Shown: positions 23,300-36,545, counted from the stretch's first letter. The stretch: DNA of 64,000 nucleotides from Cucumis sativus (GCF_000004075.3 NC_026660.2:992001-1056000); one strand, 5' to 3'. A program made the numbers and translations. The notes: generated by a model not told the origin, from the sequence alone.

Positions 23300-26200
23300 A
23301 ATTTACTATTTAAATTGGCCTATCCCCACGGATGTCTTTCCTTTTACATTATTATTATTATTATTATTAATCGATAAATAAATACTTAGCCTACAAATTA
23401 TAAAAAAAAAAAAAGAAAAAATAGTGTTTCTATCCAGACTTTTCTAATGTACTGTATTATTTTTATTCGTGGTTATAAATTTTGTTTTGTGGTGCACTTA
23501 TTAATCACATCCTAAAGTCATAGTAAGAGCTTTCTATTGGGGTTTGAATTGAAGAACACACCATGGTAGTAGAGCTGCAAGCTGTGTCCACAAATAATGT
23601 CTCTTTCATTCTTTTGTTATCATTTATGAGTATCTAACAAAGTCTAATTTCATATACCCTCCATCGGTTACTTGTACATGGATTTATAAGGTTTTTACCA
23701 AAAATTATACAAATACAAACATTTACAAACTGTAGTGATTAGATTGAAATTAAGACAGAAATTCCCGAGTCAAAATTAGAAGGTAATATATTATTGTTAC
23801 AATTAGTATTAAGCATTATTATTAGTTTGGTTTATAATTATACAAGTGTATTATTTGTCAAGTTACTTCCTTTTCAACCGAACTATGACCCTTTTTTTCC
23901 AAGGTTGATAATAGACATTCATGAACTGGCTTCCTCTTTGTTAAATGCAGTTTTCCCCAACTGCTATGTTGACCTTTTAAAAAAAAAATCTTGTGCTTTT
24001 AAATTTCATAATCCTTTTATAAATAGTTTTGTTTTGTTTTTTTCCTTAAAGGATAATGTAATTTATATATTTTGATTTCTTTCCCTCTTTTTATTTTGAA
24101 ATTTCATGTGGTTTTAGTTTTGTTTTATTCCTATGAGTAAGTATATATACACTGCACACATAATTTTGAAATTTATGTTCCATGTGTCATCACTCATTCA
24201 CCTGTAATGGAAATTTGTTGGATGTTTTATATTTATTTTCGTTTTTTTTCCTAATTAGATATGAACTTTTTAAAAAAATTCTAATTAAATTGGGTCATAA
24301 TCTCACCTACTTATTGTGTATATATATCACACCCCAAATTATCAACTCGATTATGTGCATTATTAACAAGTTTTTCTTTTAATAACTTAACATAAATGAA
24401 GAAAGAAAGATGATTTGTTGTTGTCAATGGCGTTAGAATCCTCTTTTTATTTCTTGTTTTGATAAAAAAAATTATATATTCAATTCCACCAAATTATTCA
24501 ATCATAATTTGACGTACTTTTCCTTTTATAAGAAAAGTATTAAGATACATAAAGATGAGGAGATCTCAGGACGATGCACTCAAGTATCGCTTTATTTTAA
24601 AATTGTTTTTAATATAACGCCTCTAATATTTGAAAAACAACACTTGTGTAGCACATTATAATAATATTTCATCGAAAATATATACAAAAAAGTAATGTAC
24701 AATTATTTTTGAAACATTTCTAAACTCTATCTCACACACACATCTGTTGTACTTTATATCAACCATTTCATATCAAATTCCAAAATGTAATTGTTTTCTT
24801 TAAAAAAAAAAAAAAACTCCAAACTTGAAGTCTAATGAACTCATATTCATTAAATAAAAAAAGTCAAACATTGTGTTGATAGGTTTAATTAAGCAAATGA
24901 AATCCCTTCCATCCCACTCTTGCTTTTGCATATAGTTAAATTGAAAGAAAACTTAAAATACAAAGCAAAAAAGGAACTTTGCCAATTTTCAGAGAGCAGG
25001 GAGAAAATAGTTGACATTAAAAATGTAATTTGATTCATATAAACCAAAAGAAAGAAAGGGAAAAAGTGGATAAGAAATTAAGAGATGATGATATGAAGAA
25101 CATCCCCCTAAGAATCTTTGAAGCTAAACCGACATGTCGGTTATGGATGCACACCCGACGCCACAGCAAAGGGCCGACATCAATTTAGATATGAGTTTGG
25201 GGAATGCACCGTTGGTTAGTGGTTACAAACACAAACCGTAATCTAAAATTATTATAAATTTTTTGTTATATGTAAATATAATATATAGTTTTTTAATGGT
25301 TTAAACTATGGTGTATTGTATATATGATGAGAATTCGAAATTCATATATAGCATATAAATTGATTAAATGAATTATTTTATGGGATCAATAATGGTGTGC
25401 ACGTTCTAATGTATGGAAAATCTGATACGAAGGGCAGATGCTTTTTGGACTATACTTTTCTTTCTTTCTTTTTAATAACTAATAATGATAATAAGGTATG
25501 GTGTGAGGTGTCGAATCGATTACTCTTTCTTCTTTGTGGAATCTTTTTCCTTTCATTGTTTCATTCCCCATGTTAAAATCTTTTTGCTTTTTACTTCAAT
25601 ATTTTTTAGGTAAAAGATTCAAGATTCAACCATTAATTAATTCATCTCTTTCCACAAATCATAAAAATATCCCTTTGCTATTACAAAAACCACTAAACTA
25701 TTTTTTTTTCTTTTACCCTATATTTCTTTTACATTATTATAAATAGACAAAACTCTTTGAATTTTTCTTAAACAAAAATATAGTAAAATTTTATTTTTTA
25801 TAAATATCATCAAATAATAGTAAATTTTTTCTTAATTTATGATTTATTTTACTGTATCTAAAAATATTTCTATTTCTTACTCTAATTTCTATTTAATTCG
25901 TAATTTCTTAGTTTTCAAAGTATTACCATTTTAACCTTAAGTTTTCAAAGTGTTAAGTGTTCAATGAAAAATTGAGGCTAAAAATATAAATCCAATCATG
26001 AATCAAATTAAAACAAAACTCAAATCATAAAAGATAAATTTATAATATTTTGAAATCTAAATATTAAATTAAAATAAAGCTCAAAACTTCCTCACAAAAA
26101 TGTAACAGTATGAAGTTTAAAACCAAGTAGAAGTCGGAAAAAAATGTAATACCCTACCCTACCTTAAAAAAAGAAATAGTTAATATTACAGATTAAAACT

Positions 26201-28080
26201 AATATTGTGAGTAGAAGCATAATTTAATTGATTTTAAGCAAGAAAACATGTGTATTTTAGATTTTTTTTAAAAAAGCTACTCACCCTATTTATTTAGTGT
26301 TGAACTAACAAAAATTAACCCATATTATTAGAACTAAATTGGTAATAAGGATGTTGGTATCAAATTTTTCTAAAACATGTCATCTTTAATTTCTTCTTAT
26401 TTTTTTTAATAACATATTTTAAAACGTGTACAATATTAATCACATACTAATGTTGATCATGAAATGATTCTGTCCAATTATAAATTTATAATTAATCTAA
26501 ATTTGATTGTTAGGGTTTGTGAAATGAGTGACCAACCACTTACTAAGAAAGAGAGAAAATGAACCAAATAATATCAAATTAAAAACACCTGAAGCTGAAG
26601 TACTTATTAATTTACATATTATAAATATGCCCGAAAGAAAAAAAAAAAAGAAAAGAAATTTGTATGTAACAAAGTGGGACATAAGAGTATAGGAAGAGTC
26701 ACCACCAATCACGCCATGTTCTTTGCAGCAACCAATGCCCTTTTGATCAATATTCAAATAACAATACATAGTAATAATTTTCTCTTTAAATTCAAAAAAA
26801 AAAGGGGAGAAAATTAATTCCAATCTTATCTAATTTAATCATGTTCCGATTCACAACCCTATCAATTCTATCTATGTTCTTCACTGAAGTCCATTTTCAT
26901 CGTTGTATTGCACTTTCTTCATTTCAATTGTTTTCATGTTAATAAAGCGTTCAAAAGTTGCTTTTCATATTACAATTTTTGTCCAAAATTATTCTTTACT
27001 CCTAAAATAATTCAACATAACACGTCTCTTCCCTTCCTACAAATGTACTTTGATGTAAATTTCTTATCAAGAGAATTTCTTAAAGAAAACTTTGATGTTA
27101 AATTAGAATTTTCTTTTAAGCTTAATCATTTAACACCAAACAGCCAATGTAAACAAATAATTTAAGTCTTATTCTATGTTAGTTGGTGCCTGATGGTTGG
27201 AATTTTATCATTTTTAATTCCTCCATTGCTAGCATATTATTTCAACCATTCTTCAAAAACAAAATAAAAGAATTACTTACTATTGCACTCATTTATATAC
27301 TTTTATTGTTTACACTCGTAAAAGTCGCTTTTTTAGTTGTATAATAATAACTTTAAAAGAAATCATAGACCATAAATTAAGGTACTTAGAACCTATTGAA
27401 TTTGAAAAATTGTGAATAGATCACACATTCAATAATAATGTTATGAAATAATTTAGATTAACCCCAAATAATGTAGAAGAAGGTATGCCATTATTATTCT
27501 CAATAATAGAACATGATACTAGATCTTTTGGTCACATCTTGGGGATAAAAAAAACAAAAACAAAAATTTTCACATCCTTATATATATATTTTTTATATCA
27601 AAACACATTTTGTTATATAGTATTCAGAAACAAAGTAGAATATCATTATTAAATGAAATGGGGGCCTAAAATATATTATTCCTAACTTTTTTTCTATCGT
27701 TTTAGATCTTGTTGAACATGATACATGAACCAAGAACATGAATGAATGAACCTTAAAATGTGAATAATGGCTTTGAAGATATCAACCAATGGAGGTTGCT
27801 TTAGATGCAAAATATTTTATATGATATTTGATTTGATCAAACATTTCTGCCTTTTTTTCTTAACATACATTATTTGGAGACCCAAATCCGATTTTGTTGT
27901 TATAGAAGGAACTACATGTCGGAATCTCAACAGAGAATTATCCACAATGAAACGACAAGAGACAAACAGCACGAACAATTGAGATGGCCAATCCAGCTAG
28001 GCTGAGCCCAATAATACAATATAAACTAACAAACAATTTCATTATACATCTTACATGTTACAAAAGCCAAACTCTTCCTC
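23300..28080. other. AT-rich intergenic region, no supported gene
   Basis: No credible coding region. It includes (ATT)n near 23349-23370 and long runs of A and T. A distinctly more GC-rich island at about 25105-25185 contains the perfect 16-bp palindrome AACCGACATGTCGGTT (25127-25142). The rest appears to be neutral AT-rich DNA; the final 100 bp probably contain the 3' end of the RING-variant gene. Confidence 0.6.
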
Positions 28081-28267
28081 CAAGGTTCTCTAATACTAAT
28101 ATATATTAACAGAATATTTGTAATCACAATCCCAAGCCGGTAACCGTGCAATCTAGTTGATCTTTCGAGCTTGTTTCAGTGAAGGCATTGCAGAATGAAG
28201 AGAGGACGATGAAGATTTTCGACAAGCCTTTGATGCTACTTTTCAAATATAGTTTTCTTTTCCATAA

Positions 28268-30702
28268 TTATGAGGGTATTTTGAAGTGAAATAGCCATGA
28301 TATGACGAAGGCGAAAACCATGCAGGCGAGTAAGAAGTTCAGGAACCTGTGGCCTTGCCAGAAGTTTCGTGCCTCTGTAGAGTGTGGTGGCATCACGATA
28401 GCAGCTGTAGCAGTTGCTGTTGTTGCTTCGTTTGGTTCATTGCGTTGCTCTGTTGAATCGGCTTCATAAGTACCAGTAACATTGTGTGCAATTGATCCAC
28501 AGATCTCACATGTGCTGTAACAAATTACAAATGGATCAGTGCAAGGTTGTTGAGCTTTTCCAAGTTTGAACAGTATTTGCTTTTTCCCTCGTCTTATATT
28601 CCAGATAACATAACTTTCAAATTTCTTTATACACCATAGTCAGCTAATAGAATAACATGAATCACAAACAAGTTTTCTAGTTATACAGCACTCTCTAATA
28701 GTGAAAAGTTTTCCTGGCCAAACTATATATGGTTCATAGCAGGGTCAAATGGAATAAAGTTCTTCACAAACCAAACTATTACGATTCAATTCTTTCAATA
28801 TGCTCACTGTATTCATCATGGGAAAAATATGTTCAACTTATGCAGAAGATAGAGTGAAGATAGTTTTTTAGCTTCTTACAGTCTACACACCCTTTTGACC
28901 GTCATCTGTATGTAATAAGCTTTAATCAATCAACAAACTTGAAAATGGAAAGAGGTTTCATATAGCCATACTTACTCCAGGTTGCAGTATAATGAATGAG
29001 GAAATAATCACATACAAATATTGTATCTCACATGTTCGATACCGTGAATTATTCGACAGCCAAACTAGCTTCACAGTCTTGAATGGTGATTTGAGAGTGG
29101 TGAAATGAAATAACAATCAACCTCAAACTGAAACTCTATCTTTGTGCATACAAGTATAAATCATTCTGAACAAGGGATGACATGAATATTGACAGCTATG
29201 CCGATCATGGAACTTGTGGAGATGTAAATATAGGTTAAACCTCGAAGAAAGATGTTTAAAACTCAAAACAAAACCTTTCTATATTGTATCATAAATAATG
29301 TCTGTATTAATTTTTGTAACATCTTCTGTAGGACAGTTCGAACTGATAAAGGAATGGTTAAAAAGAAACAAAGAATCTCACTGATTGGTCTTTTTAGGAA
29401 TAAATGTTGATTCCATATATTTTTGTAGATACCAACATCATGCAATGAAGTAATAAAGAATATGCAGCAAAGGTTATGAATTTTTTTTCCACTGTTTCAA
29501 ACTTCACACTAAAGTTGACCAGAAAGGCAAAAACAAAAAGGACACAATATGTTGAAAAAAGAATATTCAAACATTTGAACTCTGCTAAGAAAATGTGCTC
29601 TAATCAATATTACATCCAACTAAAGCAAGCAAATTATAGGCTAAAGAAATAAGCCTTTTCTACAAGACAGAAGGCAAAAGTTCTACATCAAGAAACACCT
29701 CCAATCGGTCTCATATCGTCCAATGCAAAATCCAACTTCTTTTACAAAGAAACACATTGTGTTTTGGCTTTGATCTTTAACAGGAAACGAATACGTGGAT
29801 CCTAAAAAAGGCCGAGGATTTATAACGGCACCACTATTTCATAAGGCAGAAGCAAAAATAAAAATGAATACATAGTCTCAATTCTTTAGCATTTGGATTA
29901 AGCTGTTTTGCAGACACAAGGTCAGGAATTAGTCCTTTTTAGTCAAAGAAGGCTATCTTGACAGGATCAAACACAAATACAACCCAAATTCTTTAACATT
30001 ACTAAAACACCAAGAGTAACAGAAGTCAACCACAGGTCCACAACTTTTAAGTAGAAGACAAACTTCAAGAGTAGTCAGAAAAGAGAAAAGGGAACGCTAA
30101 AATAAAAACAAAAACACCATGAGGAATAGGGAAATTTGAACTACAAGATTAAATCGAAGAAAACAAGGTTGGTATTCCAGATTCCAGGTATGTTTATAGT
30201 GGTATCAATCATTATATCCAAGGAATTGAAAAGTAAATGAAGACAAGAAGTGAACTTGAAAGCAAGAAACATTAGGTGTCATTCAATTTGAAAAAACTTA
30301 CATGTCGCCCTTAATCTTGAACCAAGCCTCAGCACAGTGCTTATGAGCAGCAGCCAAATCATCTTTACAAGAACAACCCAGCTCAATAGGGATTCCAGAT
30401 TCATGATTAGAAGCGTCCAAACTCAGATGACAAATCCTGCAATCCTTCTCGATTTTCGCCAAATGTACCTTAATCTCAGCCAACCCACATTCGAGATCCA
30501 TCTCAACAGAGCACTCCGACACAGAGGATCCCCTTCTTTTCTCCACCGCCGCCGCCGCCGCCACCGCCACCCCATCTTCCTCCAGAATGTCAGCCCTGGA
30601 GTGGACCGAACACCGCCGCACATCATCGGAGTCAGTGCGAGGGCGTTGTTGGTGTTGTTCTACATCCATTGCGACAACGTGGGAGGCTTGGACGGTCGTC
30701 AT
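28268..30702 (-). CDS. RING-variant (RINGv/MARCH-type) zinc-finger membrane protein
   Basis: Two exons on the minus strand, 30702-30302 and 28514-28268, join in phase 2 across a 1.8-kb intron to give 215 residues. The intron splits the zinc finger. The C4HC3 RING-variant pattern is complete: CRIC (CRICHLSL), then CSC (LGCSCKDDL), H-x-x-C (HKHC) with AEAWF, and finally CEIC just after the splice junction (about residues 91-140). Such domains act as E3 ubiquitin ligases that recruit an E2. A single hydrophobic segment near the C-terminus (FLNFLLACMVFAFVISWLF) predicts a tail-type membrane anchor. The N-terminal part is low-complexity with an Ala run (VAVAAAAAVEKRR) encoded by a GCC repeat. The ATG at 30702 is the first in frame. 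Substrate unknown. Confidence 0.9.
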
Positions 30703-33407
30703 CGCAAAGACCCAGAAAGAGAATCCTCATGTAATGGGTATGTGAGGCGAAAAGGAAGAATGGGGGGAGAGAGAAAGGAGACCCATGAAGGAAAAAACTT
30801 GATTTAGGGTGTGATGATTAATGAGTAATGGAGTGAGAAGTAGAAGAAGAAAGAGTGGTGGGTGTCCCCTGTTTCAGCGGCTTTGTTGGGGTGTCAGTGG
30901 CGATGTGCAGCAAAAAACAGAGTTGTTGCAGAGAGGAAGAAGACGACGAAAGATTTTGGAGACAATTTTTGGACTGCATAATGCAGAGAGCATCATTCAA
31001 CTTCTTCTTTTTCCTTTTCTTTTTTCTTCACTCAAAAAGAAAAAGTAGAAAACGTGATCATCCAAATCATTGTTGGAAGGGAAATATAAATCTTTTTTGA
31101 CACAAAAATTACATCACAAATTGTTTACAAAACAAAGAAAATTTCATTCAACCTTTCATTTTCCCAACCACAACCAAAACAATACAAATACCCCTACCCC
31201 TACCAGACCTTAGTTCAGATTATGTCGATCAATGTATTTAAATGATTGGACAATTAGAACAATTTAAACTTACTATGAGCAACTATTTTATCAATATACT
31301 TGAATACAAAGATTCCAATTACAAACTTGAAAACTATGTACTAATACATTTTGATCACATAAGAGTTAGGTTCTTTTTTTACAACTAACAGTAATTTAAA
31401 ATAAAATTAAAAAAAGTATCTCACTTTTAATTTATAAGTAAACATTACAAAAAAAAAAATAGGTAAATATAAACTATGTGTACCAAATCTACAAAAAAAA
31501 ACCTTGAAAAAAAATTTGAGAATTGACTACCTAATTTAAACGATGAAATGTAAACTATGGTTGGATGTCAATTAATTAAATCAATCACTTGTAATATTTT
31601 GTAAAATTAAAATTTGAAAGATTCAAATCTTTTAATTTCTTGATTAAAAGTTTATGCTTAAACTAAATATTAAGTTATATTCACGTTAAATGTAAACTAA
31701 ATATTAGCGTTAGGAAGAAAAAAAACAATTGTAGAAAATTAAATTAGAAATTTAAAACTTAAACTATTAAAACCAAGTTGGATACTTTTAGATTAGAAAA
31801 GAAAATCAGTTAAACATATAATGTTGATGTAACTAATCTTTATCATTTATCTTTGTTTTGCTTTTAGGTTGAAATATATTTTTGGTCTTACGATAAGTTG
31901 ATACTTGATGATTTTAGAGAAAAAGTCGAAGATACACACAAAACGGAATAGAAAATTGATATAATGTCATTTATTAAAATATAGTTTTCTTTCTATTTAA
32001 AAAAAAGGCATAAAAAATAATATGAAAAGGAAGACAAATGAAAATAATTTTTAAAAATTGGATAGGAAGAGAAAAATACGATGGAAAGAAAAAAGTTTGC
32101 AGAAGAAAGATTATGATAAAGAATGTAAAATATGGAACTTTTTTAAAAAATGAAACATTGGAATTTTTTCAATTTGTGATACGAACGGTAAATATTTCGT
32201 CGTTCGTTTGGTTTATAAAAATTAACCAAATATTTAAGATAATAACAATAAGAAAACAAAAATAGTGTACATACAAGTTGAGATGCATTCAAATAACCAA
32301 AAATAATATCAATCATCATCCCACATATTCTTTTTTTTCCTTTGGGAATTATTCTTTGGAATTTTAATATTACTCTAATTTACATTTCCAAAACATTTTT
32401 TACACTTATGAAACACATTGTATTTTATTAAATTAAATTATAGTCTCGTTCTTCTTTTTTTACATAGTTATTGTGAAATGTCCATTGATAGATTTGTTAT
32501 ACTCAAATACATTAAGTTATATGTTGGAATAAAATTTCATAACCTCCCTTTTAAGAAGTAAGAATTTCAATCTCTAATGTTAATTGTGTTGTTGCACTAA
32601 AAAATGTTTTAATTAATTGTGTTTTATTTTTTGTTTTTGGTTCCCTATGGTAGTACACATTAATTTAATATTTGAAAAAATATGATATTGATTTTAATTG
32701 AAACTATAGGCATGTTGTGTCTTCTTCTTTTTAGTCCAATGAGTAGCCATTTAATATTAGTGGCTCAATAAAATGAGTCATAAATTTTCCTCAAAAGAGT
32801 GTACAATTTGACCATTCAAACAACTTGAGTTTTTTTGTTTGTGTTTAATAAAATCTCTCATTAATATGATTATTAACTTAATCTAATACAATTATCATTC
32901 AACAATTTCAACGCTTTCATTTTTTACTCTATAATCTTTCTTTTTCTTTTGTATATAGAAACTAAAGTGGAGTAAACCTCGAACATTTAGAAAACGTAAT
33001 CGACAATAAAATTCTAAAGAACGTTTACAAAATAGCAAAAAAAAAATTATGATATCACTATATTTTCTAAATTGTAAAAGTAGTAAATTTAAAATAGTCA
33101 TATGATATCATTTGTCATTTGTCATATTTGCAATAGACAAAAAACAAAAAAGTGTTATGAATTGTTTTTTTCTAACTTTTTTTTTTGTTATATGATAGAA
33201 AATTTCAAAAAAATTTAAACCATTAATCTTTAGAAAGGTAAATAATATCTTAACGAAATAAATTAAGAATTAAATACGTTACTTGAATTGAGATTACTCT
33301 TGTGGATAGTACTTATTGGTATACATCATCATCTTATTCTTAGGTTAAAAACATTTTTAGCACAAGAACGTTTATAAAAACATAATAATTTAATAAAAAA
33401 GTAATTG
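30703..33407. other. Promoter region of RING-variant gene and AT-rich spacer
   Basis: The first 350 bp upstream of the RING-variant start are less AT-rich and should contain its leader and promoter. From about 31.1 kb onward the sequence is AT-rich with no coding signal. Confidence 0.5.
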
Positions 33408-33439
33408 AAATGGTGGAACTCCTAAAAATATCTATAAAT

Positions 33440-33591
33440 ATAACAAAATTTTTTAATCTATCAATGATAGACATCACTCTATCGATGATAAACTCGATAG
33501 ACATCACTTCATAATCTATCAATATCATCAATGATAACTTCGATAGAAATCTACTAGTGTCTATCAATAATAGATTCTAAAATTTTGTTAT
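33440..33591. mobile_element. Fold-back repeat rich in CTATCA/TGATAG (MITE-like)
   Basis: The block is bounded by a perfect 13-bp inverted repeat, ATAACAAAATTTT (33440-33452) and AAAATTTTGTTAT (33579-33591). Inside, CTATCA and its complement TGATAG recur many times (for example CTATCAATGATAGAC). This arrangement matches a highly repeated short non-autonomous element that I associate with cucurbit genomes. No coding sequence. Exact ends and target-site duplication are not resolved. Confidence 0.6.
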
Positions 33592-34255
33592 ATTTTAATT
33601 TATTTTATTATATTTAAAAAACTATTTAAATATAAAAATAAATGATACATTCATGTCGTTTTGCTCTCCCCTTCTAGTAAGTGAAGGGAAGAGAGAGTAG
33701 GATGATTTGAATTTTGAGTTTAAATGTCAATTAGTACCAAGGTATGACCATTAATCATTTAGTGTGAAATTTAATTAATGCATTGATGCAAACTAATTAA
33801 ATTTTGTTTCAAATGGCCATATCTTCAACTTTGGAAGAATTTTACTCAATCAAACATTAATAAATGCACATTTAATAGACACATCAACTCAACCTTTTTA
33901 AATCAATAATGGTATGTTTATTTTTGAAAGTTTTCTACTTTAATGAATGTGAATTAAATGGATATTTTTTTAAAATTTTTATTCTTAAGATCATTAGATT
34001 AGTTTTTGAAAAAAATAAAGGAAAGAAAAAAAAGAAGAATTCTTGTTTTGTGTAAAATGTAGTTTGGAATGTAATTAGGAAAACAAATTAAAACTAATCA
34101 AATCTTTTTCACTTCATATTTGTTATCATGGCGGATCTATTAAAGGGTACACGTGCTCTCCTCACATTTTTAGTTTTTATATTTTAATATTAATTTTGAA
34201 GTGTCAGATTACAATATATATTAAATAATGCGTTAATTTTACTATATTCTGCATT

Positions 34256-34300
34256 TGGTATAGTGGTTGTGCCCTTCTTTACAATCTCCGGTTCAAATCT
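34256..34300 (+). mobile_element. tRNA-derived fragment with A and B boxes
   Basis: TGGTATAGTGG (34256-34266) matches an A box and GGTTCAAATCT (34290-34300) matches a B box at an appropriate distance. No pairing acceptor stem is apparent. Most likely the head of a SINE or a decayed tRNA gene; unlike the six tRNA-like copies elsewhere in the window it is not part of their family. Confidence 0.4.
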
Positions 34301-34384
34301 TATCTATTACAAAGTAATCGAATCTTCTATTTTTTTCTATAAGTTATTTTTTTTACAAAGATATAACGGTAATTAAAATTGGGA

Positions 34385-34475
34385 TATGAGAATCGAACCT
34401 TTAAGTTTGTGATTGATAATACAAACACTAGGTTAATTGAGTGTAAAATACTATGTTAGTTGAGTTATACACACC
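34385..34475 (-). mobile_element. SINE-like tRNA-derived fragment
   Basis: On the minus strand, ATAACTCAACTAAC (A-box-like) is followed by GGTTCGATTCTC (B box) with a TTTGTATTATCAATCACAAA-type middle. The A-box part appears duplicated. This is the usual head structure of plant SINEs derived from a tRNA. The body and tail are not resolved. Confidence 0.45.
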
Positions 34476-34574
34476 ATTTGTATATGAAGATTTATTTAAT
34501 TTGTTTTTTTTTTTTTTACTTATGAGTTTAGTCCATTGGTATAATTTTGGTTAGTAATTTAAAAGATAATTACA

Positions 34575-34800
34575 AATTGATAATGTGCACGTTTTTAGAA
34601 AAAGTAAATGAAATTTTGTTCAATGCTATATGAAGCGCAGATAAATGAGAAAATTAGTATCATATACATATTTGATAATGATGTGATATGTCCAAATACA
34701 TGATATATACGTAAAATGAAGTATATTACTTAAAAAAAAATTAAATACGTTAATCCTTTTCGAGAAACGTAAGGAGGATACGCCAATGAATTTATATAGA
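34575..34800 (-). repeat. Repeat segment R (copy with inverted orientation)
   Basis: Its reverse complement matches 19620-19830 and 38465-38665. Shared words include GTATTTGGACATATCA, TATGTATATGATACTAATTTTCT and CATTTACTTTTTCT. It lies about 130 bp upstream of tRNA-like copy 4, in opposite orientation to it, as the 38.5-kb copy does for copy 6. Confidence 0.6.
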
Positions 34801-34930
34801 TATATATAACCTATAGCTTACTTAATTTAATAAAGAATTAAAAATTAAAAGAAATATAGCATAAAATCAAAGGTTGAAAAAAGTAATAAAAGTTTAATAT
34901 ATAAAAGCAATTCAAATTAAAGAACAAAGG

Positions 34931-34989
34931 TCCACTGTAGCACAACGGCAATTTCTCTTAGAAACCCAGGTTCAAATCCTGGCTGTGGA
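34931..34989 (+). ncRNA. tRNA-like gene, copy 4 (59 nt, no normal D arm)
   Basis: Plus-strand copy. Acceptor TCCACTG faces CTGTGGA: six pairs with one T-T mismatch. Compared with copies 1, 2 and 5, position 4 pairs A-T instead of G-C, a compensated change. TAGCACAACGG and the T arm CCAGG-TTCAAAT-CCTGG are unchanged. The central hairpin is the shortest, TTTC/GAAA with loop TCTTA. A T10 run follows the 3' end. TGGGCTT and AAGCCCAA lie at 35024-35030 and 35039-35046. Confidence 0.62.
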
Positions 34990-35122
34990 AATCTATTTTT
35001 TTTTCCCTATTTTCGATTCAAACTGGGCTTCGTCTTATAAGCCCAATTTCTCAAATCTCCCCTTTGACACCCACCAATTTTTTAATTTAGGTTAGTTGCT
35101 CCACCCAAAACTATTTTTCCAC

Positions 35123-35155
35123 TCTACACAAATTTAAGTTTGTTAATCGAAAAGT
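35123..35155 (+). repeat. Direct repeat shared with 37498-37530
   Basis: CTCTACACAAATTTAAGTTTG and the following TTAATCGAAAA occur here and, with two changes, at about 37498-37530. The first lies downstream of tRNA-like copy 4, the second upstream of copy 5, so the two loci share more than the RNA genes. Confidence 0.7.
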
Positions 35156-35394
35156 ATTCTTTCCAAAAGCATCTCTTCACCATTTTCCTCCTCCAAAAAG
35201 CATTCTTCCCCACATTTATTCCATTTGTCCGCTCTAAAATCTCAAATCGATTGAAGAAAGCATTCAACGTATGGTTAAAGAAGGTTTCAAACATTTGAAG
35301 AGCAAGTTCCTGTTTGTTCAAATGCTCTGTTTTGTTCTTGCGCCTCATCTTCTACTTTTCTTTGGAAATGAAACCTAAAAAAAGAAAATTCAAG

Positions 35395-35650
35395 TAATTG
35401 AAAAAATACCATTGACACATAATTACTATTCTAAAATTTAAACTTAAATTACAATTAAATAAAAAAAAATATATTATGTATTATTTAATAAAATTTTAAA
35501 ATATAAAAATGTTGAAAGTATTGTATTTATATTTGAAATTATTTTAGAGAAAATATATAAAATTTAAATTCAAATTGTTTTTAAAAATATCTATCATGTA
35601 TTATTTAATAAATTGTTTAAAATATAACTAACCTCAAAATCTTGTAGATA
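35395..35650. repeat. AT-rich tandem repeat, period about 110-125 bp (block 1)
   Basis: Two or more diverged units containing ATTATGTATTATTTAATAAA, AATATAAAAATGTTGAAA and AATTTAAATTCAAATTGTTTTTAAAA in the same order. The same unit recurs at 37145-37440. Confidence 0.55.
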
Positions 35651-36170
35651 TACTTGCAATTATTACAGGGAAGATTGATGCAATATTGTCCAGCAATAAT
35701 ATAACATATTTAGTTAAAATTTACCAAATTTGAATGTTGTTTGCAAAATATACGTATTCGTGCTACTTCCAATATCTTGTCTCATTTTTTGAGCTATTCA
35801 AATATAATGTATTTGAGATATATAGATTATCATATGCCCAAGCGAATGATACTATGATGACCAAATTTTTTACCTTTTTGTGTGTTCCAAATCTGTCATC
35901 TTTCATACACATATACTATGTTTGGAAAATCTTAATTCTATATTATTATAAATTTTGGTTAGCTAGACAACTGTGATTATGATTCAATGACCAATCAGTC
36001 GATTTTGTTAAATTAAGAAAAAAAAAAAAGGAAATAAGCAATAAAACAAATAGAACAAATTAAATATATTCAAACAAATGAAAGGTATTCTTGAATTTTC
36101 TAAATTTTTGGAGTTGTAAATGAATAGAAAGTTTGAAGAACTAGGAAACAAATTGTACATAATTTTTTAA

Positions 36171-36545
36171 GAAATCAAGAGTAAACAACCTAGTTCTTCG
36201 GGTGCACAAGAGACTAAAAAATATATGAGAAACATGTGATATAAATTGATTTTTTCTTTTCTGATTATGTGTACATATAACAGGATGTTAAAATAAAAGT
36301 ACACTATATTTGGAATGCATGGAATAAGAGACCTTGAAGAGCACCGTGACAGGGTAGAAGAGGACAAAGAAGAAGAGAAGAAACAAAAAGACCAAGATGA
36401 CGAACTGAACTTGAAATCAAGCAATCCAAAAATGCTTCGGAAAAAAGATGACAATCTTGACGATGAAGGAAAGGAAAACACTGCTCGGAATAGGAGCCAA
36501 ACTTTCGGAGGACCAAATGGTGGACAAACTAAATTAAGCACATAA
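36171..36545 (+). repeat. Arm A of inverted duplication, with acidic/lysine-rich ORF
   Basis: This segment is matched in reverse orientation by 37845-38088: both have GAGTAAACA-CCTA, GATTATGTGTA-ACAT, GATGTTAAAAT, TATTTGGA(A/G)TGCA and GAGACCTTGAAG in the same order. Arm A contains an open frame 36315-36545 of 76 codons beginning MHGIRDLEEHRDRVEEDKEE, very rich in Glu, Asp and Lys. Arm B has lost about 90 bp and the frame. The ORF has no recognised domain; it may be a chance frame in purine-rich DNA or a remnant exon. Confidence 0.5.

Noticed and set aside
23181..23381. 66-codon frame across the (CT)n repeat
   Set aside because: Produced by translation of the microsatellite (Leu/Ser alternation) and located in the DUF620 promoter.
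30337..30807. 156-codon plus-strand frame opposite RING-variant exon 1
   Set aside because: Antisense shadow; the minus-strand frame encodes a complete first half of a C4HC3 finger.
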